Positions 33,696 through 42,711 are shown, counted from the first letter of the stretch. The stretch is 64,000 bases of DNA from Myroides phaeus (GCF_009799805.1 NZ_CP047050.1:2308001-2372000), one strand, 5' to 3'. Made by a program: numbers and translations. The notes: generated from the sequence alone by a model not told the origin.

Positions 33696-34841
33696 TTAGC
33701 GAGCACTTTTAATGTTTACATCCACTTCCACATTTAATCCAGCACGGATGTGGTCGCGCAACTCGTCATTAGCATTAGTAAATAAGATTTTAACAGGTAC
33801 ACGTTGTACTGTTTTCACGAAGTTACCAGAAGCATTATCAGGAGGTAATAAAGCAAACTTAGCCCCAGTAGCTGGAGAGATAGAGTTTATTTCCCCTTCA
33901 AACTTATGTTTAGGAAACGCGTCAACTCTAATTTCAACAGGTTGTCCTTCACGCATATATTGCATTTGCGTTTCTTTAAAGTTTGCTACAATCCAGATAT
34001 TATCCTTTTGAACTGTGTTGAACAATCCTTGTCCGGGTTGAATCAACTGTCCGTTTTGTAAATTTACTTTAGAAATTTGTCCGTCTTCTTTTGCTGTAAT
34101 TACCGTATAAGACAAGTAAAGTTCCGCATTGTCTAAGTTTGCCTTCGCTTGCTCAACCATTGCTTTAGCGGCGTCAATTTGAGAAACAGAAGCCACCGAT
34201 TGAGATTTGCTGATGTTTACTTGTTGAGCCACAGCAGATGCTTGTTTTTCGCTTGCTTTATATTGTTCTTGTAAAACTTGTAACTGTTTCTCAGCCGTTT
34301 CCTTAGCAGCAACTGCCTGTTCAAACTGTTGCTTAGTGATTGACTGATTAGCAAACAACTTCTCGTAACGGTTGTAATCATTAGTTGCTCTCCACAATTG
34401 TACTTTAGCTGTTTCGATATACGCTTTCGCTGTAGAAACATTGGCTAAGGCAGTACTTGCACCCGCTTGAGAAGAAGCCACAGTAGATTCTGTCGTATTT
34501 TTACCAGCCTCAGCTACTTGTAATTGACTCACAGAAGCGTCATAAGCAGCTTTAGCTTGTTGTACTTTAATAACGTATTCCGCGTCATCTAAAAGAATAA
34601 GCGTATCACCTTTTTTCACAACCTGGTTATCGTGAACCAATATCTCCTTAATATAACCTGGTATCTTAGAAACAACAGGTGTAATTCTCGATTCTACTTG
34701 TGCATCATCCGTTACCTCGTGAGAAAGAGAGTGTACATATTTATATATACCATAACCACCACCTAAAATAACCAAGGCGCTAAGGGCTACGATGAACTTT
34801 TTGTTAAGTGGTTTCTTTTGTACTTTATCGTTTGTTTCCAT
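33696..34841 (-). CDS. HlyD/EmrA-type membrane fusion protein
   Basis: The periplasmic adaptor of the pump, 381 residues. It has one N-terminal transmembrane helix (residues about 17-35), a lipoyl-like part (VTDDAQVESRITPVVSKIPGYI and the mirrored ITAKEDGQISKVNLQNGQLI), a long Ala/Gln/Lys-rich helical hairpin between residues about 85 and 240, and a beta-barrel with VRVDAFPKHKFEGEI. The sequence pattern is that of EmrA. It is spaced 2 bp from the TolC gene and 11 bp from the EmrB-like gene. Confidence 0.93.
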   Translation of the reverse strand: METNDKVQKKPLNKKFIVALSALVILGGGYGIYKYVHSLSHEVTDDAQVESRITPVVSKIPGYIKEILVHDNQVVKKGDTLILLDDAEYVIKVQQAKAAYDASVSQLQVAEAGKNTTESTVASSQAGASTALANVSTAKAYIETAKVQLWRATNDYNRYEKLFANQSITKQQFEQAVAAKETAEKQLQVLQEQYKASEKQASAVAQQVNISKSQSVASVSQIDAAKAMVEQAKANLDNAELYLSYTVITAKEDGQISKVNLQNGQLIQPGQGLFNTVQKDNIWIVANFKETQMQYMREGQPVEIRVDAFPKHKFEGEINSISPATGAKFALLPPDNASGNFVKTVQRVPVKILFTNANDELRDHIRAGLNVEVDVNIKSAR

Positions 34842-34843
34842 TG

Positions 34844-36163
34844 TTATTGTAATTCAATATTGTCTAATAATTTACCTGTTTTGTAAGCGTATTGGTATAA
34901 AGACATTGTCTCGTCTGCTTTACCAATCATTTCGTTGATTTGCGCTTGTAGTTGTTGCACATCAGCTTCAAGAAGTTGGTCTGTATCTGCCAAACCATTG
35001 TCGTATTTATCTTTTGTAATACGGTAATTCTCATTTGCTTGTTCCAATGCCTGTGCCAATACGTTGTTTTTCTTCAACGCTAATTCGTACGCATTGAATG
35101 CTTCCTTAATCTCGTAGTTTGCATAGTCTTCAACGATTTGCAACTGATAGTCAGCTTCTATCTTTTTAGCCTTAGCAATTTTAACTTCCGTTCTATTTTT
35201 GAAGATGGACGACAAGTCGTATTTAAGACCAATACCGATATTGTTAGCATTCGTAATATCAATTACCTTGTCTAACTGCATAGCAGCATAACCACCGTGT
35301 ACTGCGATAGAAGGGTAGTAGTCAGAACGCGCAACGCGAATAGACGATTGGGCTAACTCAGTATTTTTCTGTGCCCCTTGCAAGTCTTTTCTGCTTTCAA
35401 TATCACTTTCACCAGTAGGCAATACATCAAGAGATTTAATCGGTTGAATAGCGAATGCCTCTTCCATAGGTAATCCTAAAATGGTATTTAAACGCATATT
35501 TAGGTTTTTAAACGAAGTCAATGTTTCCTGTAACGACAGTTCCACATTAGATTCTTGTAATTGCGCTCTTAAAAAGTCATTACGAGCAATCAGCCCATTA
35601 TCAAGGAAGTTTTGAAAATCAGTAACACGTTGGTGTGCTCTTTTCAAGTTCTCCTGCAACAAGTCGATTGACTGCTGTGTTTTATAAAGAGCAAAGTACA
35701 AGTTAATTGTTTGCCACACTGTATTTTCGGCTGTTGCACTTTCTGCAATCGTAGCCATTTCATACGCTTGTTGGCTTTGTTTCACAAGGTTTCTAATCTT
35801 AAACCCACTAAAAATAGGAATGATAGCATTTGCTTGTCCCATTAATAAATGTTCTGGTTTAACAGGAGAAGCCCCGTTTGCAGCTCCTTGCCCAGGTAAA
35901 GGCATTTTCAGTTTAACGTCTGTTCCTTCAAACAAATGCATATATTGTCCGGAAACCTCAATAGTAGGGTATCTCAGGTTTTTAGCACTGTTTACCTGTA
36001 ATTTAGAGGCGTTTGTTTTAGCATTAGCCTTTTTGATTTCTTTACCATTTTGCATACTCAACCCAATTGCCTCATCAAGCGTTAGTGGTTTCTTATGAGG
36101 TTCTTGAGCAAACACGCTAAAGGCAAACAAAGAGGCAAGAAGGATATAATTACTTTTGCTCAT
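34844..36163 (-). CDS. TolC-family outer membrane efflux protein
   Basis: A 439-residue outer membrane channel with a signal peptide (ILLASLFAFSVFAQE, cleaved near residue 20), then the LTLDEAIGLSMQNGKEIKKA opening typical of OEP repeats and two copies of the helical hairpin (around 130-220 and 350-430). The start codon lies inside the end of the tetR gene (14-bp overlap), so both are coupled. It is the exit duct for the EmrAB-like pump that follows. Confidence 0.92.
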   Translation of the reverse strand: MSKSNYILLASLFAFSVFAQEPHKKPLTLDEAIGLSMQNGKEIKKANAKTNASKLQVNSAKNLRYPTIEVSGQYMHLFEGTDVKLKMPLPGQGAANGASPVKPEHLLMGQANAIIPIFSGFKIRNLVKQSQQAYEMATIAESATAENTVWQTINLYFALYKTQQSIDLLQENLKRAHQRVTDFQNFLDNGLIARNDFLRAQLQESNVELSLQETLTSFKNLNMRLNTILGLPMEEAFAIQPIKSLDVLPTGESDIESRKDLQGAQKNTELAQSSIRVARSDYYPSIAVHGGYAAMQLDKVIDITNANNIGIGLKYDLSSIFKNRTEVKIAKAKKIEADYQLQIVEDYANYEIKEAFNAYELALKKNNVLAQALEQANENYRITKDKYDNGLADTDQLLEADVQQLQAQINEMIGKADETMSLYQYAYKTGKLLDNIELQ

Positions 36164-36782
36164 TGTATTGTAAGATTGCTTTAAGTGAGTTTATTAAATA
36201 AGGATATATATGTTGTTTGATATACAAACTATATTCTTCGTGATTTTCTGTATTCCAATAACTTGAATACATCTTTTCGTGGTGTATTAAGTAACTGATA
36301 CTACCAATTGTTATGATAACCAAAGCCTCAGGGTCTGGCTGTGCCTTAAAATACCCTTGTTGGTGTCCGTCTTGAATAAATCCTCTGATAACCTTCATTA
36401 TTTCGCGTTGCAGTAAAAAGATGTTATCACTGATTTCTTCATCTACGTTTTTCTTAGAAAACTGACGAATCATAATAATATGGAAATCAGCATTCTTCAT
36501 TAAAATAGTCAGCATATCTTCTACAAAGAAGACCAACTTTTCAAGAGGATTTAGGTCGTGGTTTTGTGTTAAGTTGGTTAGTTTCTCTCTAATACGCGTT
36601 AATCGAATTTCGAATAGAGCACTAATCAGTTGGTTTTTAGAACCAAAGTAGTAGCTTATCATTGCCACGTTAATTCCTGCAGCCTTAGAAATATCTCTGA
36701 TGCTTGTTCCGTCAATTCCATTCATAGAAAATAGGTTTTCAGCAACTAATAATATCTCTTTTTGCTTCTCATTAAGTACCAT
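36150..36782 (-). CDS. TetR-family repressor of the efflux operon
   Basis: A 210-residue regulator. The N-terminal HTH reads FSMNGIDGTSIRDISKAAGINVAMISYYFGSKNQLISAL, the TetR signature with the YYFGSK turn; the C-terminal part is a helical ligand domain. The longest frame begins at 36824, upstream of the -7 box, so the ATG at 36782 (MVLNEKQKEI) is chosen. A palindrome overlapping the promoter suggests self-repression released by the drug. First gene of the operon, overlapping tolC by 14 bp. Confidence 0.92.
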   Translation of the reverse strand: MVLNEKQKEILLVAENLFSMNGIDGTSIRDISKAAGINVAMISYYFGSKNQLISALFEIRLTRIREKLTNLTQNHDLNPLEKLVFFVEDMLTILMKNADFHIIMIRQFSKKNVDEEISDNIFLLQREIMKVIRGFIQDGHQQGYFKAQPDPEALVIITIGSISYLIHHEKMYSSYWNTENHEEYSLYIKQHIYPYLINSLKAILQYNEQK

Positions 36783-36811
36783 TACTGTAGTTATAAGTTT
36801 GAATTCTGTGA

Positions 36812-36832
36812 CAAAATTAAACAAACGTTTAA
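36812..36832 (-). promoter_or_regulatory. TetR operator overlapping the efflux operon promoter
   Basis: Minus-strand TAATTTTG (36819 to 36812) is a full -7 box. The palindrome TTAAAC-AAAC-GTTTAA (36817-36832) overlaps its upstream end and has the size of a TetR site, so binding would block the promoter of tetR-tolC-hlyD-emrB. Confidence 0.6.
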
Positions 36833-37023
36833 TTAGTTATTTACTTTTTCCTTAGTTTTTTCGTGTTAAAATTGTTTTAATGCAGTATTAACAACGTATT
36901 GATGAATTAAATGCAATTGTAACTTTTTGATTCTCTTTTAGTTAGAAGAAAAGGGTATAAATAGCAAGAAATGGATTTTTTATGAGTTGATTATTGTTTT
37001 ACTTTGTAGCAAAGCCATTAACA

Positions 37024-37872
37024 ATGAGTGAAGTAGTCGAAAGTCAAGATAATTATCGCCGCATAGCCCAAGCAATTACCTATTTAGTAGTTCATCATCA
37101 AGAACAACCCTCTTTAGGAGATGTAGCTAAAGAAGTTTGTTTAAGTGAGGCCCATTTACAACGCTTGTTTACCCAATGGGTAGGGGCAAGTCCGAAGAAG
37201 TTTCTGCAATTTGTAAACATTAATTATGCGAAGTATTTAATACAGCAACAGCAGGCCCCTACATTATTTGATCTAACCGATGAGGTTGGCTTAAGCAGTA
37301 GTAGTCGCTTGCACGATTTGTTTGTTTCCATAGAAGGGATGACTCCAGCAGAATATAGAGATGGAGGTAAGTACCTAACCTTTAAGTATTCTGTGGGCAA
37401 CAGTATATTGGGCGATGTATTGGTTGTTTCAACAGATAAGGGCATTTGTAAAGTTGTCTTTATGGATGAAGGAAGTGAAGAGTTGGCTATTTTTAAACAA
37501 CAATACCCTAAAGCGACTTTTGTACAAGAAGCTACAGAAGCACATCAGCAAGTGATGGCATTTTTACACGGAGAAAGAGATATAGAACAGATAAAATTAC
37601 ACCTAAAAGGTACTCCCTTTCAAATGCAGATATGGCAAGCTTTATTACAGATTCCGGAAGGACAATTATCTACCTATGGGGCTATTGCTTCACAGATTGG
37701 TAACGACAAAGCCAGTAGAGCCGTGGGTACAGCTATCGGTGCTAATCCAATTGCGTATCTTATTCCGTGTCATCGAGTTATACAACAATCAGGTGTTTTG
37801 GGAGGCTATCGTTGGGGTATCATACGCAAGCAAGTTTTGCTTAGTCAGGAGTTGTTAAAAAGAGAAGAATAG
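37024..37872 (+). CDS. AraC-HTH / methylated-DNA-cysteine methyltransferase fusion (Ada-like)
   Basis: A 282-residue DNA repair protein. The N-terminal third is an AraC-type double HTH (SLGDVAKEVCLSEAHLQRLF, LFDLTDEVGLSSSSRLHDLF); the C-terminal part is the Ogt domain with the acceptor PCHRV (Cys249) and GTPFQMQIWQALLQIP. It repairs O6-methylguanine in a suicidal reaction. The Ada N-terminal zinc domain that senses phosphotriester damage is absent, so regulation through that cysteine is not expected. An in-frame TTG at 36994 lies beside a -7-like TACTTTG, so ATG 37024 (MSEVVESQDN) is preferred. Confidence 0.9.
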   Translation: MSEVVESQDNYRRIAQAITYLVVHHQEQPSLGDVAKEVCLSEAHLQRLFTQWVGASPKKFLQFVNINYAKYLIQQQQAPTLFDLTDEVGLSSSSRLHDLFVSIEGMTPAEYRDGGKYLTFKYSVGNSILGDVLVVSTDKGICKVVFMDEGSEELAIFKQQYPKATFVQEATEAHQQVMAFLHGERDIEQIKLHLKGTPFQMQIWQALLQIPEGQLSTYGAIASQIGNDKASRAVGTAIGANPIAYLIPCHRVIQQSGVLGGYRWGIIRKQVLLSQELLKREE

Positions 37873-37919
37873 GAGTGTTTTTGAGAGTGTTTTATATTAA
37901 ATAATTGATTATGTTTGTG

Positions 37920-37947
37920 TTGAAAAACAAAATCTAAACTATACTTG
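37920..37947 (+). promoter_or_regulatory. Probable promoter of the OmpA-like gene
   Basis: TTG at 37920-37922 and TATACTTG at 37940-37947 (one mismatch to TAnnTTTG), 17 bp apart. The ATG is 10 bp beyond the -7 box. Confidence 0.45.
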
Positions 37948-37956
37948 TTTAATATT

Positions 37957-38769
37957 ATGAAAAAACTGCAATTAATTACTTTTGGTGTAGCATTAATGAG
38001 TTTCGCTTCTATGTCAGCACAAAAAGTTGAAGGTAGAGTGTTTAACCTAAAGACAAATGAGCCAATTAAAGGAAGTGAGATTACATTTATAGACGATGAG
38101 GAAAACAAGTTATTATCATTGTATTCAAATGCAAAGGGAATCTACTCGTTTGATGCAGATGAATTGGAAAATGTACACAAAATAGTTACTTCAGCCAAAA
38201 ACTATAATACAGCAGAAGTGTTGATTAGTGAGGTAAAAGAGGGGTTAACTGCTAATTTTGGATTAAATGAACTTAATACAGAAGAACACGTACAATATTC
38301 AATTAGTTATTCTAAGGGAACTGGATTAAAGTTGCCAAAGAGTGAAATTGCCACTACTACAATTGCCAATGTACCTTATACTCAAGAGAAAGTACTAAAA
38401 GTAAATACTAAAGCTTCAAACGGAGCAGGTGTAAGTACGTCATTACCTTACTTTTACTATGATTTCAACAGCTCTTATTTGACTGATGCTAATAAATACA
38501 CAATTGATCAAATTGTTAGCTTTATGAAGAATAGTCCTGATGCGAAAGTTAGAGTACACGTATATTTAGGAACAAAATCTAATGTTAAGTATAATGAGTG
38601 GATGTCTGAACGTAGAGCAGATAGAGTAATTGACTATATAATCAGTCAAGGAATCCCAGCTTCACGATTGGAGAAATGGGTAGAAAGAGTTAGTTCTAAT
38701 GTAGCTCCAAGAGAAGGAGCAAGCAGAGGAAGTGCAGAATTTAGAAGATGTGATTTTGAAGTGATGTAG
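37957..38769 (+). CDS. OmpA-like outer membrane protein with N-terminal carboxypeptidase-regulatory-like domain
   Basis: A 270-residue exported protein: signal peptide (MKKLQLITFGVALMSFASMSAQ), a beta-sandwich of the CarboxypepD_reg type (VEGRVFNLKTNEPIKGSEITF, then YSNAKGIYSF), a linker, and a C-terminal OmpA-like domain beginning YFYYDFNSSYL with the RRADRV helix. The usual GHTD motif is replaced by VYLGTKSN and the Nxx(L)S element by NEWMSERRAD, so peptidoglycan binding may be weak or altered. An upstream in-frame ATG at 37945 is too near the -7 box; ATG 37957 gives a normal signal peptide. Confidence 0.8.
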   Translation: MKKLQLITFGVALMSFASMSAQKVEGRVFNLKTNEPIKGSEITFIDDEENKLLSLYSNAKGIYSFDADELENVHKIVTSAKNYNTAEVLISEVKEGLTANFGLNELNTEEHVQYSISYSKGTGLKLPKSEIATTTIANVPYTQEKVLKVNTKASNGAGVSTSLPYFYYDFNSSYLTDANKYTIDQIVSFMKNSPDAKVRVHVYLGTKSNVKYNEWMSERRADRVIDYIISQGIPASRLEKWVERVSSNVAPREGASRGSAEFRRCDFEVM

Positions 38770-38791
38770 GCTTTTAGACACAAAATATATC

Positions 38792-38827
38792 AAATCCTTA
38801 GAGGCGAAAGCTTTTAAGGATTTTTTT
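38792..38827 (+). terminator. Terminator after the OmpA-like gene, GAAA tetraloop
   Basis: A 14-bp stem (AAATCCTTAGAGGC with its partner, including two G-T pairs) closed by a GAAA loop at 38806-38809, then T7. Confidence 0.9.
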
Positions 38828-38873
38828 ATTGTAAGATTTCGTCATTAAGTTTAGGCAGTTACTACAATTGTGT

Positions 38874-38881
38874 TATTTTTG
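38874..38881 (+). promoter_or_regulatory. -7 promoter box of purC
   Basis: TATTTTTG matches TAnnTTTG, 26 bp before the ATG at 38908. No clear -33 TTG. Confidence 0.5.
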
Positions 38882-38907
38882 ATGCTTAATAACAACACAC
38901 ACAAAAT

Positions 38908-39591
38908 ATGACACTAAAGTATCAAGGAAAGACTAAGGATGTATATAGTCTTTCAGACAATCAGGTTCTTTTAAAGTTTAAAGATGATGTAACAGGAGAG
39001 AATGGCGTATTCGATCCAGGAGCAAACACAGTTGGACTTACAATTGACGGAGCTGGAAAGAGTGGTTTAAAAATGACAAAGCACTTTTTTGAGGTATTAG
39101 TAGAAAAGGGAATTCCTACGCACTATGTTTCTGCTGATATTGAAGACGTTTCAATGGTAGTAAAAGAGGCTATTCCGTTTGGAAAAGGACTTGAGGTAAT
39201 CTGCAGATACAGAGCTGTAGGTAGTTTCTTTAGAAGATATGGCGCTTATTGTACAGAAGGACAAGCTTTAGATAGCTTTGTTGAGGTTACTATTAAGGAT
39301 GACGAGAGAGCAGATCCAACTATTTCTGACGACGCTTTAGCAATGTTAGGAATCCTTACCAAAGAAGAGTACAGCATTTTAAAAGACTTAACTAAAACGA
39401 TTTGCGCAATTGTAAAAGAGGAGTTAGGTAAAAAAGGACTTGAGCTTTATGATATTAAGTTAGAGTTTGGTAGAGATGCTGCGACAAACGACATCATTTT
39501 AATTGATGAAATTTCAGGAGGTAATATGCGCGTTTACAAAGACGGAGTTTATATTGCACCATTGGATTTAGAGAGAGAATTCTTACAATAA
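38908..39591 (+). CDS. purC: Phosphoribosylaminoimidazole-succinocarboxamide synthase
   Basis: SAICAR synthetase joins CAIR and aspartate using ATP in purine synthesis. The 227-residue protein shows YQGKTKDVY at the N terminus, EVICRYRAVGSFFRRYG in the middle, LYDIKLEFGRD and LIDEISGGNMRVY near the C terminus. The length fits the short bacterial PurC (about 235). It is monocistronic, with its own promoter and a terminator beyond the stop, and apart from purM in this window. Confidence 0.93.
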   Translation: MTLKYQGKTKDVYSLSDNQVLLKFKDDVTGENGVFDPGANTVGLTIDGAGKSGLKMTKHFFEVLVEKGIPTHYVSADIEDVSMVVKEAIPFGKGLEVICRYRAVGSFFRRYGAYCTEGQALDSFVEVTIKDDERADPTISDDALAMLGILTKEEYSILKDLTKTICAIVKEELGKKGLELYDIKLEFGRDAATNDIILIDEISGGNMRVYKDGVYIAPLDLEREFLQ

Positions 39592-39613
39592 TTGCTAATT
39601 TTAATAGCAATAC

Positions 39614-39648
39614 AAATACCCCATAACAGCGATGTTTGGGGTATTTTT
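39614..39648 (+). terminator. Terminator after purC
   Basis: A 10-bp stem AAATACCCCA/TGGGGTATTT with a 13-nt loop and a T5 tail. Confidence 0.88.
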
Positions 39649-39668
39649 GTTTTTTAAAGAATCAATAG

Positions 39669-40103
39669 ATGGAAAAAAAGGGAATGCATATCATTGGCCT
39701 TGCAGTAGAGACAACGAATCAGGGAGGACAAGCAATGCGTGATTTAGGGGAATTGTGGCAACGTTTTATACAGGAGAATATCCCCCAAAAAATTGCTAAT
39801 AAGGTAAACAGCTGTGTTTATTGTATTTATACAGATTATGAAAGTGATTATACGGGGAGTTACACAGCTATTATCGGGGTTGCTGTAAATTCGTTAGAAC
39901 GCATACCGACTGGTTTAGTGGGCAGAACCTTTGAAGGAGGTAACTTTATTGTCTATGAAGCAGTTGGGGAGATGCCGCAAGCAGTAGGAGAGGCGTGGAA
40001 TAACATCTGGTCAAAGGATGCAGCGTTAAATCGCTTATACACTTATGATTATGAAGTATATGGTGAAAACGCGAAGGGTGTGAATATTTACATTGCAGTC
40101 TAA
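39669..40103 (+). CDS. GyrI-like / effector-binding domain protein
   Basis: A free-standing small-molecule binding domain of 144 residues: an N-terminal HIIGLAVETTN strand, then LGELWQRFIQENIPQKI, YTAIIGVAVNSLERIPTGLV and a C-terminal DYEVYG..VNIYIAV. This is the GyrI-like (AraC effector-binding, integron Cass2) fold seen fused to AraC/MerR regulators or alone. It has no DNA-binding domain and no signal peptide. Proposed role: binding or sequestering hydrophobic compounds in the cytosol; not shown for this gene. Confidence 0.75.
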   Translation: MEKKGMHIIGLAVETTNQGGQAMRDLGELWQRFIQENIPQKIANKVNSCVYCIYTDYESDYTGSYTAIIGVAVNSLERIPTGLVGRTFEGGNFIVYEAVGEMPQAVGEAWNNIWSKDAALNRLYTYDYEVYGENAKGVNIYIAV

Positions 40104-40186
40104 CTATTGTAAACAATAAAGAATGCTTATATACTTGCGTATGTTGCAGTGTCAGCATATCATTACTATGCAATAAAAGTTTCAAG

Positions 40187-40220
40187 GAGAACATCTATTA
40201 TGCGGATGTTCTCTTTTTTT
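40187..40220 (+). terminator. Terminator after the GyrI-like gene
   Basis: A 9-bp stem GAGAACATC/GATGTTCTC with loop TATTATGCG and T7. Confidence 0.9.
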
Positions 40221-40249
40221 ATGGGTAAATCAAAAAGAGGATTGACTAT

Positions 40250-40293
40250 AAAAGCAAAAGAGCTATCTCAATTGTGGTAGAGATAGCTCTTTC
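40250..40293 (-). terminator. Terminator of the tatA gene
   Basis: A 13-bp stem AAAGAGCTATCTC/GAGATAGCTCTTT (40257-40269, 40280-40292); the minus-strand tail is T-rich. It lies just past the stop at 40299. Confidence 0.85.
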
Positions 40294-40298
40294 TCGCA

Positions 40299-40535
40299 TT
40301 AAGATTGGGGAATATTGTTATCCACACTCTCTTGTTTTACTACTGTAGGTTGAGTCTTTACAGGCGTTGCTGTATTCACTTCTCTTGTCGCTTCTTTAAA
40401 TTCTCTAATTCCTGTTCCAAGTCCTCGCATTAATTCTGGAATCTTTTTTCCTCCAAAAAGTAATAGAGCGATTGCAACAACAACTATCAACTCTGAAGGT
40501 GCAACTACACCTAAGGGGATGTTTGTTGTAATCAT
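40299..40535 (-). CDS. tatA: Sec-independent protein translocase subunit TatA/E
   Basis: A 78-residue protein with an N-terminal membrane helix (SELIVVVAIALLLFGG), the FG hinge, and an amphipathic helix KKIPELMRGLGTGIREFKEA, followed by a polar tail rich in Val, Thr and Gln. This is the standard TatA layout; TatA oligomers form the pore for folded proteins with twin-arginine signals. tatC is not in this window. A second TatA-like gene elsewhere would be normal for this group. Confidence 0.93.
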   Translation of the reverse strand: MITTNIPLGVVAPSELIVVVAIALLLFGGKKIPELMRGLGTGIREFKEATREVNTATPVKTQPTVVKQESVDNNIPQS

Positions 40536-40719
40536 ACCGTATGATTGTTCTTGTTATAGAAAACAAATTTAATTAAGAGTATTGTTGTGTAAATATCTTT
40601 TAACATTCCTTTGGTATAGGTTTTTCTTAATGATGTGTTGGTGTGTTACCATAAAAAAGAGGAATACCAAGCGTTTATGGCTTCGTATTCCTCTTTCTCA
40701 AGGTTTAGTTTGCTGTTAT

Positions 40720-41790
40720 TTAGATAACTTTTTTATCTACATAATCAGAATTCATAATTCTCAATATCCCCATATAATTCATATGAAAGGCAATTGTATC
40801 ACCTACTTTTAAGTTGTCTGGGTTGTTTCCTAAGTCGATGACCATCATATCAGAACTCGACCCCACCATATCTAATTCACTTTGAATAGGAGTAATGTGT
40901 TCAATATCAATATCCAATAATCCAAGGTCAATAATAGCTCTGTAATTCGTACTATCTTCCCATTCAGGATTAAACGTTACTTTTTCTCCCGTCATATTCA
41001 AACCAATTTCACCGTCAGGCATCATTGGCTTTTCGTGTAATTCGATAATTTCTGCGTGAAGTTTAAACACGTTTTGCTCACAACTCTCATAAGCCGAGCT
41101 ATCATAAGCATTTGTACCCATAAACAGCGTTTCCCCAATTCTAAAGTGATTAATAGCCTTAGGCATTGTGTTGTTTAACACAAGGGGAATGGTAACCGAT
41201 GCGCCACCAGATATATACGGAATCTTTTTGTTGAACTTTAATTCAAGCAGTTCTTTGTAAAGCGACAATTGAATTAGCTTATCACTATTAGGAAGTACCC
41301 CATACATACAAGTAAGATTCGTTCCTAAACCAATAATTTCAATATTCGGAAGGTTGAACACTTGCTCATAGAAGTCGATCAAGTCGTCTCTTAAAACGCC
41401 TTCTCTCAATTCTCCCAACTCAACCATAATCACGATTCTGTGGGTTTTATCTTGTTTAACAGCCTCAGTAGAAAGCAATTTGATAGTTTCCAGTTCGGTG
41501 TTAAAGCTGATATCAGCATACTCTACAATCTCGTCAATACTCCCATTAGGAGCAGGTTTGATGTAAATAGTCTCGATATCAGGGTCAATTCGCTTGATAC
41601 TCTTTAAGTTAGAAACCCTTGAGTCGCAAATTTGTTTCGGGTTAAGACTTAGTAATTCTCTTAAAAACAAGTCGTTACCACACAATAGTTTTCCAACTAC
41701 TGCCCATTCTATTTGATTCTCGTCAAATAGTTCAGATAATTTTGTAAAGTTGTGTTTAAGTTTATTTTTATTTAATGTTATAAAAGCCAT
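40720..41790 (-). CDS. Alanine/ornithine-racemase family PLP enzyme
   Basis: A fold-type III PLP protein of 356 residues similar to ornithine racemase and YhfX. The PLP lysine should be Lys34 in WAVVGKLLCGN; other marks are VELGELREGV, IIGLGTNLTCMYG, YISGGASVTIPLV and HFRIGETLFMG, which form the cofactor phosphate and substrate region. It probably racemises a basic or neutral amino acid in the cytosol; substrate not defined by sequence. It begins 2 bp after the acetyltransferase gene, so the two are one operon. Confidence 0.82.
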   Translation of the reverse strand: MAFITLNKNKLKHNFTKLSELFDENQIEWAVVGKLLCGNDLFLRELLSLNPKQICDSRVSNLKSIKRIDPDIETIYIKPAPNGSIDEIVEYADISFNTELETIKLLSTEAVKQDKTHRIVIMVELGELREGVLRDDLIDFYEQVFNLPNIEIIGLGTNLTCMYGVLPNSDKLIQLSLYKELLELKFNKKIPYISGGASVTIPLVLNNTMPKAINHFRIGETLFMGTNAYDSSAYESCEQNVFKLHAEIIELHEKPMMPDGEIGLNMTGEKVTFNPEWEDSTNYRAIIDLGLLDIDIEHITPIQSELDMVGSSSDMMVIDLGNNPDNLKVGDTIAFHMNYMGILRIMNSDYVDKKVI

Positions 41791-41792
41791 GC

Positions 41793-42236
41793 TTATTTTG
41801 TTAATCTCATTTCAATATACTTCTTCTCAAAACCTTTTCTTTCGTATAAGTTTTGTGCAGGGTTATCTCTATCCACGTGCAAAGCAATAGAACCTTGAGC
41901 TTCTTCTTTAATGCGGTCAATCAATTGACCACCAATACCTTTTCCTCTCACCTTCGCATCTGCAGCTAAGTAAACAAGAATGTGTTCCGGAATAAATCCG
42001 TCCATTAATGTGTCCAATACAACAGCAATTCCCACGATGTCTTGTTGCTCATCCTTAGCAATTAAGACAAAACCACCAGGCTTATTATTACGCGCTAAAG
42101 CGTAGTCAATAGCCTTTGTAATGTCCTCTTGCTTATCACCATATTGTTCAAGGTGTTGAAATAAAAAGGCAGTATATGTAGCTATCTCTTCGTTTGTGAT
42201 GGGAGTTTCTTTATTTTTCTTTAAAATAGTAAGCAT
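41793..42236 (-). CDS. GNAT N-acetyltransferase
   Basis: A 147-residue acetyltransferase with the acetyl-CoA loop VRGKGIGGQLIDRI and the C-terminal ALHVDRDNPAQNLYERKGFEKKYIEM typical of the family. Paired at 2 bp with the downstream racemase-like gene, so it may act on a related amino acid, an inference from operon structure only. Confidence 0.88.
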   Translation of the reverse strand: MLTILKKNKETPITNEEIATYTAFLFQHLEQYGDKQEDITKAIDYALARNNKPGGFVLIAKDEQQDIVGIAVVLDTLMDGFIPEHILVYLAADAKVRGKGIGGQLIDRIKEEAQGSIALHVDRDNPAQNLYERKGFEKKYIEMRLTK

Positions 42237-42711
42237 AAAATAGATGTTTTTAGCGCATTATTCGCGTTAATAATAAAAACCATTGATTGTAAATATAGAA
42301 TAAAAGTCGGCGTAATAAGGACTTTTATATGAAATGGAATGACCAAAGAATAATGCAAATTATAACAGTGTCATTTTTTAAAAAAGCTAAATAAGCTTGG
42401 TTAGATTTCAAATCTGATGAGTACAAATTTACTGAAATATAACAGAATAGGCAAATGGAGTGTGTTTTTTGCTAACAAAATAGGCGAATAATTGCATTAA
42501 TTCTAAAATGTGTAAAATTATTTGTTAATAAACAAAAGAGGGGCTATGTTCCCAAGTATAAAGGGAATACAGCAGCTAAGGTGTCGCTTTTAAAGATGAA
42601 AAAGAGAGGAGATTGTTGTAAACCTTATTTTTTTGTTAAAATAAATAAAGCAGTGGATTTGAAGGGAGATATAAGTAGTTGATTATGAATTTGAAATAGA
42701 AAAAAGGACAT
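42237..42711. other. Intergenic AT-rich stretch before the acetyltransferase operon
   Basis: Non-coding, about 475 bp. A small hairpin TTCCC/GGGAA near 42551-42569 is the only structure noted; an RNA gene cannot be supported. Confidence 0.35.
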
